Assembly: GCF_035920445.1 (NCBI RefSeq) | Contig: NZ_CP109162.1 | Location: 1,240,001-1,304,000, forward strand | DNA from: Nocardia sp. NBC_01730 | Lineage (GTDB): Bacteria; Actinomycetota; Actinomycetes; Mycobacteriales; Mycobacteriaceae | Direction of reading: 5' to 3' | DNA: 64,000 nt | Shown here: positions 16,888 through 25,201 of the stretch, piece by piece | How positions within the stretch are numbered: the stretch's first letter is position 1 | How the letters are laid out: each line of letters begins with the position of its first letter | Position numbers and translations under genes: made by a program | Notes under the pieces: generated by a model | The model's database searches: none | Seen by the model: the letters and a program-made list of their open reading frames with translations, nothing else | What the model was told of the DNA's origin: nothing

Positions 16888-18290
16888 CAACGACCACACC
16901 GGCTTCGGGGCAGATTAGATCCCGTGATCGGGTGCTTCCGCATCCGCCGTACCGGATCCCGTTCCTCGGCGATGTGTGGGATCTGCACGTCACGGATTCG
17001 AGCCAGTGGGGCATGCGTGGCGCGCAGCGTTACGGCGACATCTACGAGCGGAACATCTTCGGTACACGGGTGACCTATGTGTGCGATCCGGAGCTGCTGC
17101 GCGAGATCAACGATGACACGCACTGGGCGAAATTTCTCGGCGTCCCGATCGGCACATTGCGCTCGGTGGCTCGCGACGGGCTGTTCACCGCGTTCAACAG
17201 TGAACCGAACTGGGCCAAGGCGCACGCGATCTTGGCGCCCTCGTTCACCGCGACAGCGATGCGCAGCTACCACGCCACCATGCAGGCCTGCACGAATGAG
17301 CTGATCGAGCACTGGTCAGGCCGCGGCGATAGGTGGCTCGACATCCCCCACGACATGAACAAGGTTGCGCTCGAGGTCATCGGGCGCTGCGGCTTTGGGT
17401 ATTCGTTCGATTCGTTCGATCGCACCGATCCACATCCGATTGTTGCCGCAATGCTGCGAATCCTCACCTACGTCAACCGCTCCGCCTACAGCCATCCGTT
17501 GCTGGAGCGGACGCTGCACCGGGAACAGCGGATTCGGCATCGGGCTGACATCGACTACGTCAACCGAGAGGTCGACTCGGTGATCGAGCAACGGCAGCGA
17601 GATGGAGCCGGCGAACACGGCGACCTGCTGGACCGGATGCTCACCGTGACCGACCCGGAGACTGAACAGCGACTGGACCCAGAGAATATCCGCTACCAGA
17701 TTCTCACTTTCATGGCCGCAGGCCATGAGACCTCGGCTGGGGTGATGGCCTTCGCCCTGCACTATTTGTCGATTCATCCGGAGATCGCCGACCGCGCACG
17801 CAAGGAGATCGACGAGATCTGGACCGGTGACGAGCTGGCGTTCGAGCAGGTCGCCAAGCTGCGCTACGTGCGCCGCATCGTCGATGAGACTCTGAGGTTG
17901 TGGCCCACCGCCCCAGGCTATTTCCGCAAGGCCCGCCGGGACACATTACTGGGCGGCAAGTACCCGTTCCAGCGCGGCGAGTGGGCGTTCATCGTGCTGC
18001 TGCAGCTGCACCGCCATCAACTGTGGGGCGATGACCCGGAGCGCTTCGACCCTGACCGGTTCCTACCCGAACGGGTGCGTGCCCGCCATCCCGAGTTGTA
18101 CCGGCCGTTCGGGGTAGGGATGCGTGCCTGCATCGGCCGCCAGTTCGCGATTCACGAGATCGTGCTCGTGCTGGCCACGATCCTGCGCAACGTCGACTTG
18201 ACCCCCGACCCGGCCTATCGGCTGAAGATCAAGGAGACAATTACTCTCAAGCCGGATCAGCTGCGGCTGAAGGTAGCTCGGCGCAACTAG
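16884..18290 (+). CDS. Cytochrome P450, stand-alone CYP102-like haem domain
   Basis: 468 residues, ATG 16884 overlapping the previous stop. Haem ligand motif FGVGMRACIG (about 409-418), I-helix AGHET (near 278) and ExxR in 'DETLRLWPTAPGYF' (near 335) are intact. Many stretches match the haem domain of P450 BM3 (CYP102A1) from memory, for example 'DGLFTAFNSEPNWAKAHAIL', 'MRSYHATM', 'ENIRYQILTFMAAGHET' and 'IKETITLKPDQLRLKV'. BM3 is fused to its reductase; here the protein ends after the haem domain and no reductase or ferredoxin gene is near, so redox partners must come from elsewhere. Fatty-acyl or similar hydroxylation is a reasonable guess. The 3' end overlaps the convergent HTH gene by 44 bases. 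Confidence 0.88.
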   Translation: MTTTTPASGQIRSRDRVLPHPPYRIPFLGDVWDLHVTDSSQWGMRGAQRYGDIYERNIFGTRVTYVCDPELLREINDDTHWAKFLGVPIGTLRSVARDGLFTAFNSEPNWAKAHAILAPSFTATAMRSYHATMQACTNELIEHWSGRGDRWLDIPHDMNKVALEVIGRCGFGYSFDSFDRTDPHPIVAAMLRILTYVNRSAYSHPLLERTLHREQRIRHRADIDYVNREVDSVIEQRQRDGAGEHGDLLDRMLTVTDPETEQRLDPENIRYQILTFMAAGHETSAGVMAFALHYLSIHPEIADRARKEIDEIWTGDELAFEQVAKLRYVRRIVDETLRLWPTAPGYFRKARRDTLLGGKYPFQRGEWAFIVLLQLHRHQLWGDDPERFDPDRFLPERVRARHPELYRPFGVGMRACIGRQFAIHEIVLVLATILRNVDLTPDPAYRLKIKETITLKPDQLRLKVARRN

Positions 18291-18687
18291 GTTCGACTTG
18301 ATGCTCTCGACGTGTGCGCAACGACTCAGTCAGTGCTCGTCGGTCGAAGGTGGCTGGGCGACCGCGCAGGCGGACCCGGCGTACTCCCGCCTCACGCAGG
18401 GCTCGCAGCAGATCCAGCTGGACATACGCGTCGACCACGCGAGGTGTATCCCCGGCTTCAACCAAGAACCACGGTTCCTGGTTGAAGTGCCGGGCCACTG
18501 CGGTGAGCAACTCCGTTGACGGCCTGGGGGCACTACCGCCGCGCAGCGCGGTCAGTTCGTCGGCTGATACCTCGATACCTCGATCACGCAGCGCTGCGGC
18601 AACGAACTCCCCGGTGGGTTCGCCTTCGTCGGGGCTGTGCAGTGCACAGAACAGCACATCGACACGTTCCGCCAACGACAGGTTCAT
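18247..18687 (-). CDS. Small HTH (XRE/EspR-like) regulator
   Basis: 146 residues from ATG 18687, which overlaps the stop of the HTH gene before it on this strand; the open frame continues upstream inside that gene. 'LSLAERVDVLFCALHSP' followed by 'VAAALRDRGIEVSADELTAL' resembles the N-terminal HTH of XRE/EspR-like mycobacterial regulators. It faces the P450 gene and overlaps its last 44 bases, so expression of one could interfere with the other. It is likely cotranscribed with the gene at 18684-19319 and may regulate the oxidative locus. Confidence 0.7.
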   Translation of the reverse strand: MNLSLAERVDVLFCALHSPDEGEPTGEFVAAALRDRGIEVSADELTALRGGSAPRPSTELLTAVARHFNQEPWFLVEAGDTPRVVDAYVQLDLLRALREAGVRRVRLRGRPATFDRRALTESLRTRREHQVEPSCAELPSAAADPA

Positions 18688-19319
18688 GCGTCCGCCTCCG
18701 CCACACGGGTCTCGAACCGCTGCATCATCGACTTGTCGAGGTCGACATGTAAGCCTGCCAGCCACCGTCGGTACAACGCTTCCTCCTCGTCATCACGCTG
18801 GTCAACCACACGATCCAGAAACGGGCCCAGAACCGCCACCAGCGGGCCCAACGCACCACCCTGGCGGCGGTTCGCCTCGAGCAGTTGGGTGACGTATCGG
18901 GCGTACAACGGCTGGATCGCAGCGTCGAGTCGCTCAGCCGCTGCCCGCATTGCCGGGGCACCGGATTCGGCTAGATCCCCGATCTCATGCGCGACGGTAA
19001 TCAGCTGAGTAACGACCGCACCCTCGACATACACCCCGCGCGGACCGACGACGATGCCTGCTCTGCCCGCCACCGGCCTGGGCTTGCCGCTGCTGTAGTA
19101 GACGTCCTCCGCCGATCCGGGCTCCCAATCCAGCCCGACGTTGAGCTTCCGCAACGTCCTCGGCTTCACATTCCGAGCCTCGGCACGCTCGATAGCAAGC
19201 AGAGTCGGCTCGGTCGGACCCCCGCGTAGGTACACCTGCCTCCGCGATCGAGGCGGTTGGAACTCCGCCATGCGCGCGAGCACCGCATCGGCCAATCGCC
19301 TCGCACATGCGTCATCCAT
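18684..19319 (-). CDS. HTH regulator upstream of the P450 locus
   Basis: 211 residues from ATG 19319, which has GGGAGG seven to eight bases upstream. An alternative ATG at 19364 in the same frame lies five or six bases after the predicted transcription start and would give a near-leaderless form with 15 more residues. 'TLLAIERAEARNVKPRTLRK' in the N-terminal third reads like an XRE-type HTH core; the remaining residues are helical with no clear ligand domain. The gene runs opposite to the oxidative locus and shares a spaced, mirrored operator with the region at 19472-19508. Confidence 0.7.
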   Translation of the reverse strand: MDDACARRLADAVLARMAEFQPPRSRRQVYLRGGPTEPTLLAIERAEARNVKPRTLRKLNVGLDWEPGSAEDVYYSSGKPRPVAGRAGIVVGPRGVYVEGAVVTQLITVAHEIGDLAESGAPAMRAAAERLDAAIQPLYARYVTQLLEANRRQGGALGPLVAVLGPFLDRVVDQRDDEEEALYRRWLAGLHVDLDKSMMQRFETRVAEADA

Positions 19320-19364
19320 CGAGCCACCTCCCGAGGTATGACCGTACACAGACATCCGCGCCAT

Positions 19365-19386
19365 CGTAATACGAAAATTATGCGCA
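19365..19386 (-). promoter_or_regulatory. Leftward promoter with CGCAT-N6-CGTAT operator-like repeat
   Basis: Read on the minus strand the site is GCGCATAATTTTCGTATTACG. CATAAT (19382-19377) is a good -10 box and is embedded in two direct half-sites, CGCAT and CGTAT, 11 bases apart. A mirrored copy lies at 19490-19507 on the other strand. The ATG at 19364 is five or six bases past the expected start point. Binding by one of the adjacent XRE proteins is inferred. Confidence 0.5.
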
Positions 19387-19471
19387 GACGAGCCCAGAGC
19401 GTCCGGGGCTTCAGATCTGAGTGTCACGATGTATCTCAAGCTCAGTGGTCTGCAAGCTCGGGATTACCAGG

Positions 19472-19508
19472 TTGACCTTCGATCCAATTTGCGTATTATT
19501 TTCGTATG
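19472..19508 (+). promoter_or_regulatory. Rightward promoter TTGACC-N16-TATTAT with operator-like repeat
   Basis: A -35 box TTGACC (19472-19477) and a -10 box TATTAT (19494-19499) are 16 bases apart, close to the bacterial consensus. The -10 lies in CGTAT-TATTTT-CGTAT (19492-19507), the same direct half-site pair as the mirrored leftward promoter. The predicted start point coincides with an ATG at 19506. Confidence 0.5.
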
Positions 19509-19709
19509 TTAGTAAACGGGTGCCCGCCCAGCGCCGGCGCTGCTGGAGGTGCGTCGACGGGAGCCTTACTGGCGAGAAGGCCGGATTGGACGAGACCACA
19601 GAGCGAAGAACAACCCCCCGGGCCGTCCCGGTCAAGCAACCGCCGCCGCGGCGCCCGGCACCGACGGAGCAGCCACCTCGAAGGTGCGGCTGGTTCCCGT
19701 CCCCAATAG
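19506..19709 (+). CDS. Possible leaderless small ORF (67 aa)
   Basis: The ATG at 19506 falls at the predicted transcription start of the rightward promoter, as in leaderless actinobacterial mRNAs. The product is Gly/Ala/Arg/Pro-rich with no recognised domain. A second overlapping frame (GTG 19549 to 19749) with a more protein-like end (KVRLVPVPNSGEMRQIQQ) is an equal candidate. The 590-base gap between the HTH gene and the MmyB-like gene holds nothing else I can name. Confidence 0.25.
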   Translation: MLVNGCPPSAGAAGGASTGALLARRPDWTRPQSEEQPPGPSRSSNRRRGARHRRSSHLEGAAGSRPQ

Positions 19710-19909
19710 CGGCGAAATGCGTCAGATACAACAGATTTCGGTGCCTTGACCGGTCAGATCAGGGAATTCTGCACGGCTGGCGACCTCAGTTTGACGCGCC
19801 TAGCCACGCGTTGGTATTGCGCACGATCGCAGGATCCGATTGGGGGAACTGATCGTCGTATCGGCATCTACCTATTACGGAAGCCACCAGAGAAAGGGGG
19901 GGAGCCCGC

Positions 19910-20722
19910 TTGAACCGGAATCCCACAAACCGTCCGTCTGACCACTTCAGACGCGGACCGGCAGTCCGCATTCCGAAGCTCTCCAGCGCCTGCCGCTCGA
20001 TCCGAGAAGACCTGGGCCTGTCCCGGGCCGAGGCCCGGGACCGCACCGGGCTCAGCGACGGCTACTTATTCGAGATCGAACGAGGCAAGCACGTACCCAG
20101 CCTCGAGGCGCTGGAAAAGCTGATCGCCGGCTACCGCCTCAACCTGATGCAGGCACGCCATCTCCGCGACCTACGCGCACCCGCCGAAGATCTTCTCCCG
20201 ACCGCCAAGCTGCGAGAGTGCCTAATTGCGAACGACGTACTGATGTCTCACCTTCAAGAGCTCGAGAAACGGGGAGTGTTCGGAGCCTACATAGACCCGG
20301 TGTGGAACATGCTGGCCTGCAACGACTCCTGCCGAGCCGCTATGCCCGGCTTGGAAGAAAACGCCGAGTCCATCCCCGCCTGGCTATTCAGCCCAACCGC
20401 CAAGACCATCGTCATCGAATGGGAGCGAGAAGCCGCACACGCCGCGGCCGCCCTGAAAGCGATCTTCGGCCGTTACCGCCACTCGGAGCAAGTCCGAGAC
20501 CTCGCGCGGCGCCTGCGCCCCAACCACGACGCCAACCGGCTGTGGAGTCCGAGCACCAACGTCGCCTACGGACGCGACGCTGGCGATCCGCTGCACTGGC
20601 GGCACCCCTCCACTGGCCAGCCGAACTCGTACATCATGACTGCCTCGGAGGTGAACCAGACCCAGAACGTTCTTCTCGTCACCGCATTGCGCAGGCCCTA
20701 CTGCGGACCCAATATCGCCTAG
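19910..20722 (+). CDS. MmyB-like XRE transcriptional regulator
   Basis: 270 residues from TTG 19910, with GGGGGGAG six bases upstream and no better start nearby. The N-terminal HTH reads 'LSRAEARDRTGLSDGYLFEI' followed by ERGKHVPS, a standard XRE domain at about residues 30-90. The rest fits the MmyB-like ligand-binding domain: 'YIDPVWNMLACNDSCRAAMP', 'IEWEREAAHAAAALKA' and 'RLWSPSTNVAYG'. Relatives control secondary metabolism or fatty-acid related genes. The group II intron begins 80 bases after the stop, and the regulator's own coding sequence is intact. Confidence 0.82.
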   Translation: MNRNPTNRPSDHFRRGPAVRIPKLSSACRSIREDLGLSRAEARDRTGLSDGYLFEIERGKHVPSLEALEKLIAGYRLNLMQARHLRDLRAPAEDLLPTAKLRECLIANDVLMSHLQELEKRGVFGAYIDPVWNMLACNDSCRAAMPGLEENAESIPAWLFSPTAKTIVIEWEREAAHAAAALKAIFGRYRHSEQVRDLARRLRPNHDANRLWSPSTNVAYGRDAGDPLHWRHPSTGQPNSYIMTASEVNQTQNVLLVTALRRPYCGPNIA

Positions 20723-21471
20723 TCACTCCGAAATTCGTTGCGACACGCCGAACCGCCTTCCGCACGGTGACGAGAGATTGTCACGCCGGGATCTGTGGGA
20801 GCGTGCGACGTGAAAGTCGCACGCGTTGAGTGGATCACATCGATTGGAGGTTCGATCGGAAGGTTGAGGATGTGATCTCGGGCCAGTGTCCGAGAGCCCG
20901 TTCCCGCCTCGACAGGCGTTGCGAGTGATCGCGGGGTCTGAAGCTCGGGGTTCACGCCCAAGGGCACCCGCTCCATCCGGGCGTTACAGGTTAGGGAAAT
21001 GGTCGAAAGGGTGAATGAGAATGAACCTCTGTTGATGCCTCGTCACAGATGGCCCCGGAGATGGGATGTGTTGCCGGGGTGCAGGACTGGCCGCTGGGAA
21101 GCGGCAGGTGGCGGCTGTAGCGCTCCTGGCAGCCGCGTGGACACCACCGTCCCGGGGTAGAGGAGGCACCCGACCCGGCCGCATCTCACGCGTGCGGAAC
21201 ACGGAAACCCTGTCGGGGTCCAGTGACCACTGGTAAGCCGACCGCGAGGAAGGCCCAATTCCCCGGCAGGAACAGGAGGTCCACGAAGCGAACGCCGGCA
21301 GCCGAAAGGCAACAGGAAACCGGGACAACACGGCCGGTCTTCCGCGGTCGTCCCGCATAACTGGCCGGATACGGGTCCTGGTGACCCGGCCCGAAAGGGC
21401 GCTGACATGGACCGGTGAGCCTTTGCTGATTCTTGTGAGCGGCAACCGAACCGAAGGAGAAGTTGGACGCC

Positions 21472-23232
21472 ATGGCAACCGAGGTGGTCGCGGTGACCGC
21501 GACCGGGGTGTTTGTGGTGAACGGACCGGAGGGCGATCCTCAAGGCGAAACCGGCACCTACATCAGGTGGCGCGACGCCGAGGACAACGTAGCGCGTCTC
21601 GGGCAACGGATCTTCAAGGCAACGCAGGCCGGAGATTTCCGCAAGGCCGGGAATCTCCAGAAGTTGTTGCTGCGCAGCCTGTCCAACACGCTGATCAGCG
21701 TGCGGCAGGTCGCGCAGCGCAACAAGGGTCGCGCGACCCCAGGGATCGACGGCGAGGTCGCGTTGACGCGTCCCGCTGTGGCGAAGCTGGCAACTGACGT
21801 CCATCGGACGCGCAGGAGCTGGCAGCCCCTGCCGGTCAAGCGGGTGTATATCCCGAAGGCACGCAGCAAAACCAAGCTGCGCCCACTCGGCATTCCTGTG
21901 CTGATGGATCGCTGCCACCAGGCGCGGGTCCGGAACGCACTGGAGCCCGAATGGGAAGCCCGGTTCGAGCCCCGTTCCTATGGGTTCAGACCGGGCCGCA
22001 GCTGCCAGGACGCGCGAGAAGCGATCTTCAACACGTTGCGCGGCAAGACCGCCAAACGGTTGTGGATTCTTGACGCGGACCTGGAATCGGCGTTCGACCG
22101 AATCGATCACGATCACCTTCTCACCCGGATCGGGTTGTTCCCCGCGCGGGGACTGATCCGCGGCTGGCTCGAGGCGGGAGTGTTCGAGCGCGGGAAAGGG
22201 TTCGCGCCGACCGAGCGGGGTAGTCCGCAAGGCGGGGTGATCAGCCCGTTGCTCCTGAACGTCGTGTTGCATGGCCTGGAGGAGGCCGCTGGCGTCCGCT
22301 ACCTCACCTCCGGCGTTGATGCCGGGGACGTGCGGCGCGATAGCCCGGTGCTCATCAGGTACGCCGACGACGTGCTCGCCCTGTGTCATTCGCGGGAACA
22401 AACCGAGCAGGTCAAGACGCGGACTGCGGCATGGCTGCAACCCCGGGGCCTGGTCTTCAACGAGGCCAAAACACGCATCGTCGCCGCAAGCGAAGGATGT
22501 GACTTCCTGGGGTTCAACATACGTCGTTATCCCAACGGCAAGCTGTTGATCAAACCGAGCGCAGCGGCCATCGGACGGGTCCGGGAACGGCTCGCGGCCG
22601 AGGTCCGCTCACTGCGTGGCAACAACGCGGTAACGGTCATCGCCACGCTCAACCCCATCATCCGGGGCTGGGCCGCTTACTACCGGGGCGCGGTGTCCGG
22701 TGAGGCGTTCAACGCCTTGGACGCCTACGTATGGAAGCTCACCTACCGGTGGGCGTTGCGCGGGCATCGCAACAAGCCGAAGCGGTGGGTCGTCGACCGC
22801 CACTTCGGTGTGTTTCATCCGTTCAGGAACGACAGGTGGGTCTTCGGCGACTGCCACAGCGGCGCCTACCTGATCAAGTTCTCCTGGACACGGATCGTTC
22901 GGCACCAGATGGTCAAGGGCCGGGCCTCACCCTATGACCCCGCTCTGGCCGACTACTGGAGGAAACGGCGTGACAGGAACCCACCGCCGCTGGGCCGGGC
23001 CACGCTGCGGATGTTGCAGATTCAGCAGGGCAGCTGCCCGAACTGCGGGGATTACCTCCTGCACGCCGATCACCAGCCAGCCACACCCACAGAATGGGAA
23101 CAATGGCTGGCCGCCACCCGCAAAGCGATCACTAAACACGCGATCGCCGCGACGGACGGCGGAACGCCGGACGACCACCCCCGTCTCATACACGCACGCT
23201 GCCGACCAGACCTCACAGGGTCCGGGCGGTAG
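21472..23232 (+). CDS. ltrA: Group II intron reverse transcriptase/maturase
   Basis: 586 residues from ATG 21472; a TTG three codons earlier, closer to AAGGAG, is an alternative. Reverse transcriptase motifs are in order: 'KRVYIPKARSKTKLRPLGIP', 'RSYGFRPGRSCQDA', 'DADLESAFDRIDHDHLL', 'RGSPQGGVISPLLLNVVLHG' and the catalytic YADD (about 297-300). A maturase X domain follows. The C-terminus keeps a Cys pair (CPNCG) and later His/Cys residues that resemble an HNH endonuclease. The protein should splice the intron RNA and reverse-transcribe it at a target. No frameshift is visible, so the element may be active. Confidence 0.9.
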   Translation: MATEVVAVTATGVFVVNGPEGDPQGETGTYIRWRDAEDNVARLGQRIFKATQAGDFRKAGNLQKLLLRSLSNTLISVRQVAQRNKGRATPGIDGEVALTRPAVAKLATDVHRTRRSWQPLPVKRVYIPKARSKTKLRPLGIPVLMDRCHQARVRNALEPEWEARFEPRSYGFRPGRSCQDAREAIFNTLRGKTAKRLWILDADLESAFDRIDHDHLLTRIGLFPARGLIRGWLEAGVFERGKGFAPTERGSPQGGVISPLLLNVVLHGLEEAAGVRYLTSGVDAGDVRRDSPVLIRYADDVLALCHSREQTEQVKTRTAAWLQPRGLVFNEAKTRIVAASEGCDFLGFNIRRYPNGKLLIKPSAAAIGRVRERLAAEVRSLRGNNAVTVIATLNPIIRGWAAYYRGAVSGEAFNALDAYVWKLTYRWALRGHRNKPKRWVVDRHFGVFHPFRNDRWVFGDCHSGAYLIKFSWTRIVRHQMVKGRASPYDPALADYWRKRRDRNPPPLGRATLRMLQIQQGSCPNCGDYLLHADHQPATPTEWEQWLAATRKAITKHAIAATDGGTPDDHPRLIHARCRPDLTGSGR

Positions 23233-23267
23233 CTGCCCCGCAGCCTGCTTGCCCTCGCGGCTTGCTT

Positions 23268-23343
23268 GAGCCGTGTGCGGTGACGAGTCGCACGCACGGT
23301 TCTGAGGGGGGACCGCCGCAGTAATGCGGCGGTCCTACCCGAC
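23268..23343 (+). ncRNA. Group II intron domains V and VI
   Basis: Domain V at 23268-23302 has the bacterial form GAGCCGTGTGCGGTGA, then CGAGTCGCACGCACGGTTC, pairing into the 34-base catalytic hairpin. Domain VI is the helix GACCGCCGCA/TGCGGCGGTC with a GTAA loop, then CTACCCGAC at the 3' junction. It could be mistaken for a terminator; its fixed place after domain V shows it is part of the ribozyme. Confidence 0.8.
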
Positions 23344-23891
23344 CCAGGCTGAAATGCCCTGGGCCACCCGACAAAACTTGTGTAGGGTCTTGAAAGTCGT
23401 AGCGGACCGCCAGCTGACTGACCTGGCCGTTTCCGGTTTGTCTCACGTCGTGGCAGGCGTTGCCAGTCTCAATTCGGTGGCATTTCCTCATGCTTCGTCC
23501 GTGGTTACGACATCGCGCCGCGAACGCGCCACACCGTTGGCCGACCAACCTCCGTCGGGTGATCGCTCGATAAGCGGCATGACAGGACGTTTGGTGGGCA
23601 GGCACGGAGCGTCATCAGAGACGACGATGATTGAGGCTCAGGGGAGTCCGCATTCACAGCGGCCCCCTTCGGACTCGGCCTGACTTGAACAGGCAGCTAC
23701 CCTCTCCGAACTACTGGCGCATTCATCTGGAGCCAGTGCGCCTCAGGCGAGGACAGCGGAGACCGTAGCTCCCGAATCGGATAACTCACAACAAGATATC
23801 CCCTGCTGACCACTGCGCCACTTTTGATCGCTGGGGGGTCACTCAGCGCGGTATGCGGCGGAAGGGTGCGTTCCCTACAGTCGATCGTCCG
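23344..23891 (+). other. Gap with no convincing gene
   Basis: About 550 bases between the intron's 3' end and the ADP-ribosylglycohydrolase gene. Open frames here lack the GC-rich third position of real genes in this window and have no start signal. The first bases after the intron contain CCAGG...CCTGG (23344-23363), possibly part of the interrupted target site. Confidence 0.5.
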
Positions 23892-24824
23892 TCACGACGA
23901 AACATTGCTTACCTGGTCAGCGGGTGTCGCCCACGATGGGAGAGGCTCTCTGGCGGAAAGCCATTCACGCGGTATTCCCCGGGCGTCAGCTCGGTTCCCG
24001 ATACCGGTGTGCGCGGCCACGATTCCGCCGACGATGGCGGCGGTGGTGTCCGCATCCCCGCCCGCTTCGATGCAGGCGGTGATGGCAGCCGGGTAGTCGT
24101 GTAGGTAGGTGGCAGCCGCCCAGAGGGTGAACGGGACGGTGTCTTGGGCGCTGACCCGTGCACCGTTCCCGAGTTCGTAGGCGGCCTCGGCGACCGTGTG
24201 CCCCAGCAGTTCTCGCGCTCGGCGGATACCTGCGGTGGTGTGTCCGTCGATGAGGTAGGGGTCGATGGCGGCGAGCAGTTCTGCTGGTGTGCAGCCTGTT
24301 TCGCGGGTGGCCGCGGCGTGGCTGGCGGCCACGGCCACGGCCATTGCGCCGAGGATCGCCTCGGGATGGCGGTGAGTGATCTCGGCAGAGCGGGCGGCTT
24401 GAGCGGCGGCCTGGTCCGGGCTTCCGGCGAAGTGGGCTCCGAGCGGGGCGACGCGCATGGCCGCGCCATTGCCCCAGGAACCGTGTCCGTCGAATGCGTC
24501 CCCGGCCGCTTCGGCCCACGGGCGTCCGTCGCGGATCTGATGCAGCACAACGACTGTTCCGGCACCGTAGCCGCGGTAGGGCTCGCAGCGGACGGCGAAG
24601 GCCATCGCGAGTGCGCCTCGGTCGATGCTGTCGCGGGCGCGGATCTCGGCGTGCACCGAGCAGGCCATTTCGGTGTCGTCGGTCCAGGGCCACGGTCCAG
24701 CGGGTGGTCGTCCGGCGAGAAGGTCGGGAACCGAGCTGCCGGGCACAAAGAATTGGGCGCCGAGTGCGTCGCCCACGGACAGTCCATCGAGACTGTCACG
24801 AGCAATATCGGGTAGATGCGGCAT
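23892..24824 (-). CDS. ADP-ribosylglycohydrolase family protein
   Basis: 310 residues from ATG 24824. The dinuclear-metal motifs of the DraG/ADP-ribosylhydrolase family are present: 'WTDDTEMACSV' near residue 47 and 'EAGGDADTTAAIVGGI' near residue 265, with 'GSWGNGAAMRVAPLG' between. It should remove ADP-ribose from a protein, nucleic acid or small molecule. It stands alone between the intron and the IS110 gene, so no partner transferase is visible. Length and motifs are complete. Confidence 0.88.
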   Translation of the reverse strand: MPHLPDIARDSLDGLSVGDALGAQFFVPGSSVPDLLAGRPPAGPWPWTDDTEMACSVHAEIRARDSIDRGALAMAFAVRCEPYRGYGAGTVVVLHQIRDGRPWAEAAGDAFDGHGSWGNGAAMRVAPLGAHFAGSPDQAAAQAARSAEITHRHPEAILGAMAVAVAASHAAATRETGCTPAELLAAIDPYLIDGHTTAGIRRARELLGHTVAEAAYELGNGARVSAQDTVPFTLWAAATYLHDYPAAITACIEAGGDADTTAAIVGGIVAAHTGIGNRADARGIPREWLSAREPLPSWATPADQVSNVSS

Positions 24825-25201
24825 ACCGGTGCGATCCTGCCATCCGTCATCGACTTCTGCAACGGACAGGCAACCATCGCGTCGATCAGTCGGGTAAGGG
24901 CCCTGTTCGAGGTCCCCCGGACCGAGGATTGATACCAGGCGTCGCGTGGCACACCCGCATATCCGAAACTCGGCTACTTAACACTGGCGGTAGGACTTGA
25001 TCCCGGCCAGGATCGGGTCCAGGTGCCCGGTGAGAAGCTCCCTAATCGGCTGCCCGCCTGCGTCATTGGTGTGGCTCAATAATGGCTTGCCTCTCACCGG
25101 TCACCGTGCCGGGAATGGCTGAAGAGGGGTTTGCCCAAAGCTCGAAGTAGCGGTGCCTTCCCGCACGGACCTCACACGCCGACACGGGAAGGACACCACT
25201 G

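Larger units (their letters stand above)
20803..23343 (+). mobile_element. Group II intron
   Basis: The 5' end is set at GTGCGAC (20803), the group II consensus GUGYG, followed by a hairpin and a long structured non-coding leader of about 660 bases consistent with domains I-III. The intron-encoded protein lies at 21472-23232. A canonical domain V hairpin (23268-23302) and a GC-rich domain VI helix closed by GTAA follow, and the 3' end is placed after CTACCCGAC at 23343. The intron is about 2.54 kb, appears complete and sits between genes, downstream of the MmyB-like regulator. End positions are by motif and could shift by a few bases. Confidence 0.85.

Noticed and set aside
21043..22440. 465-codon minus-strand frame in the intron
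   Set aside because: Shadow of the reverse transcriptase frame, which has all RT motifs.
23308..23340. Rho-independent terminator after the intron protein
   Set aside because: The hairpin directly follows domain V and ends at the 3' splice motif, so it is domain VI of the ribozyme.
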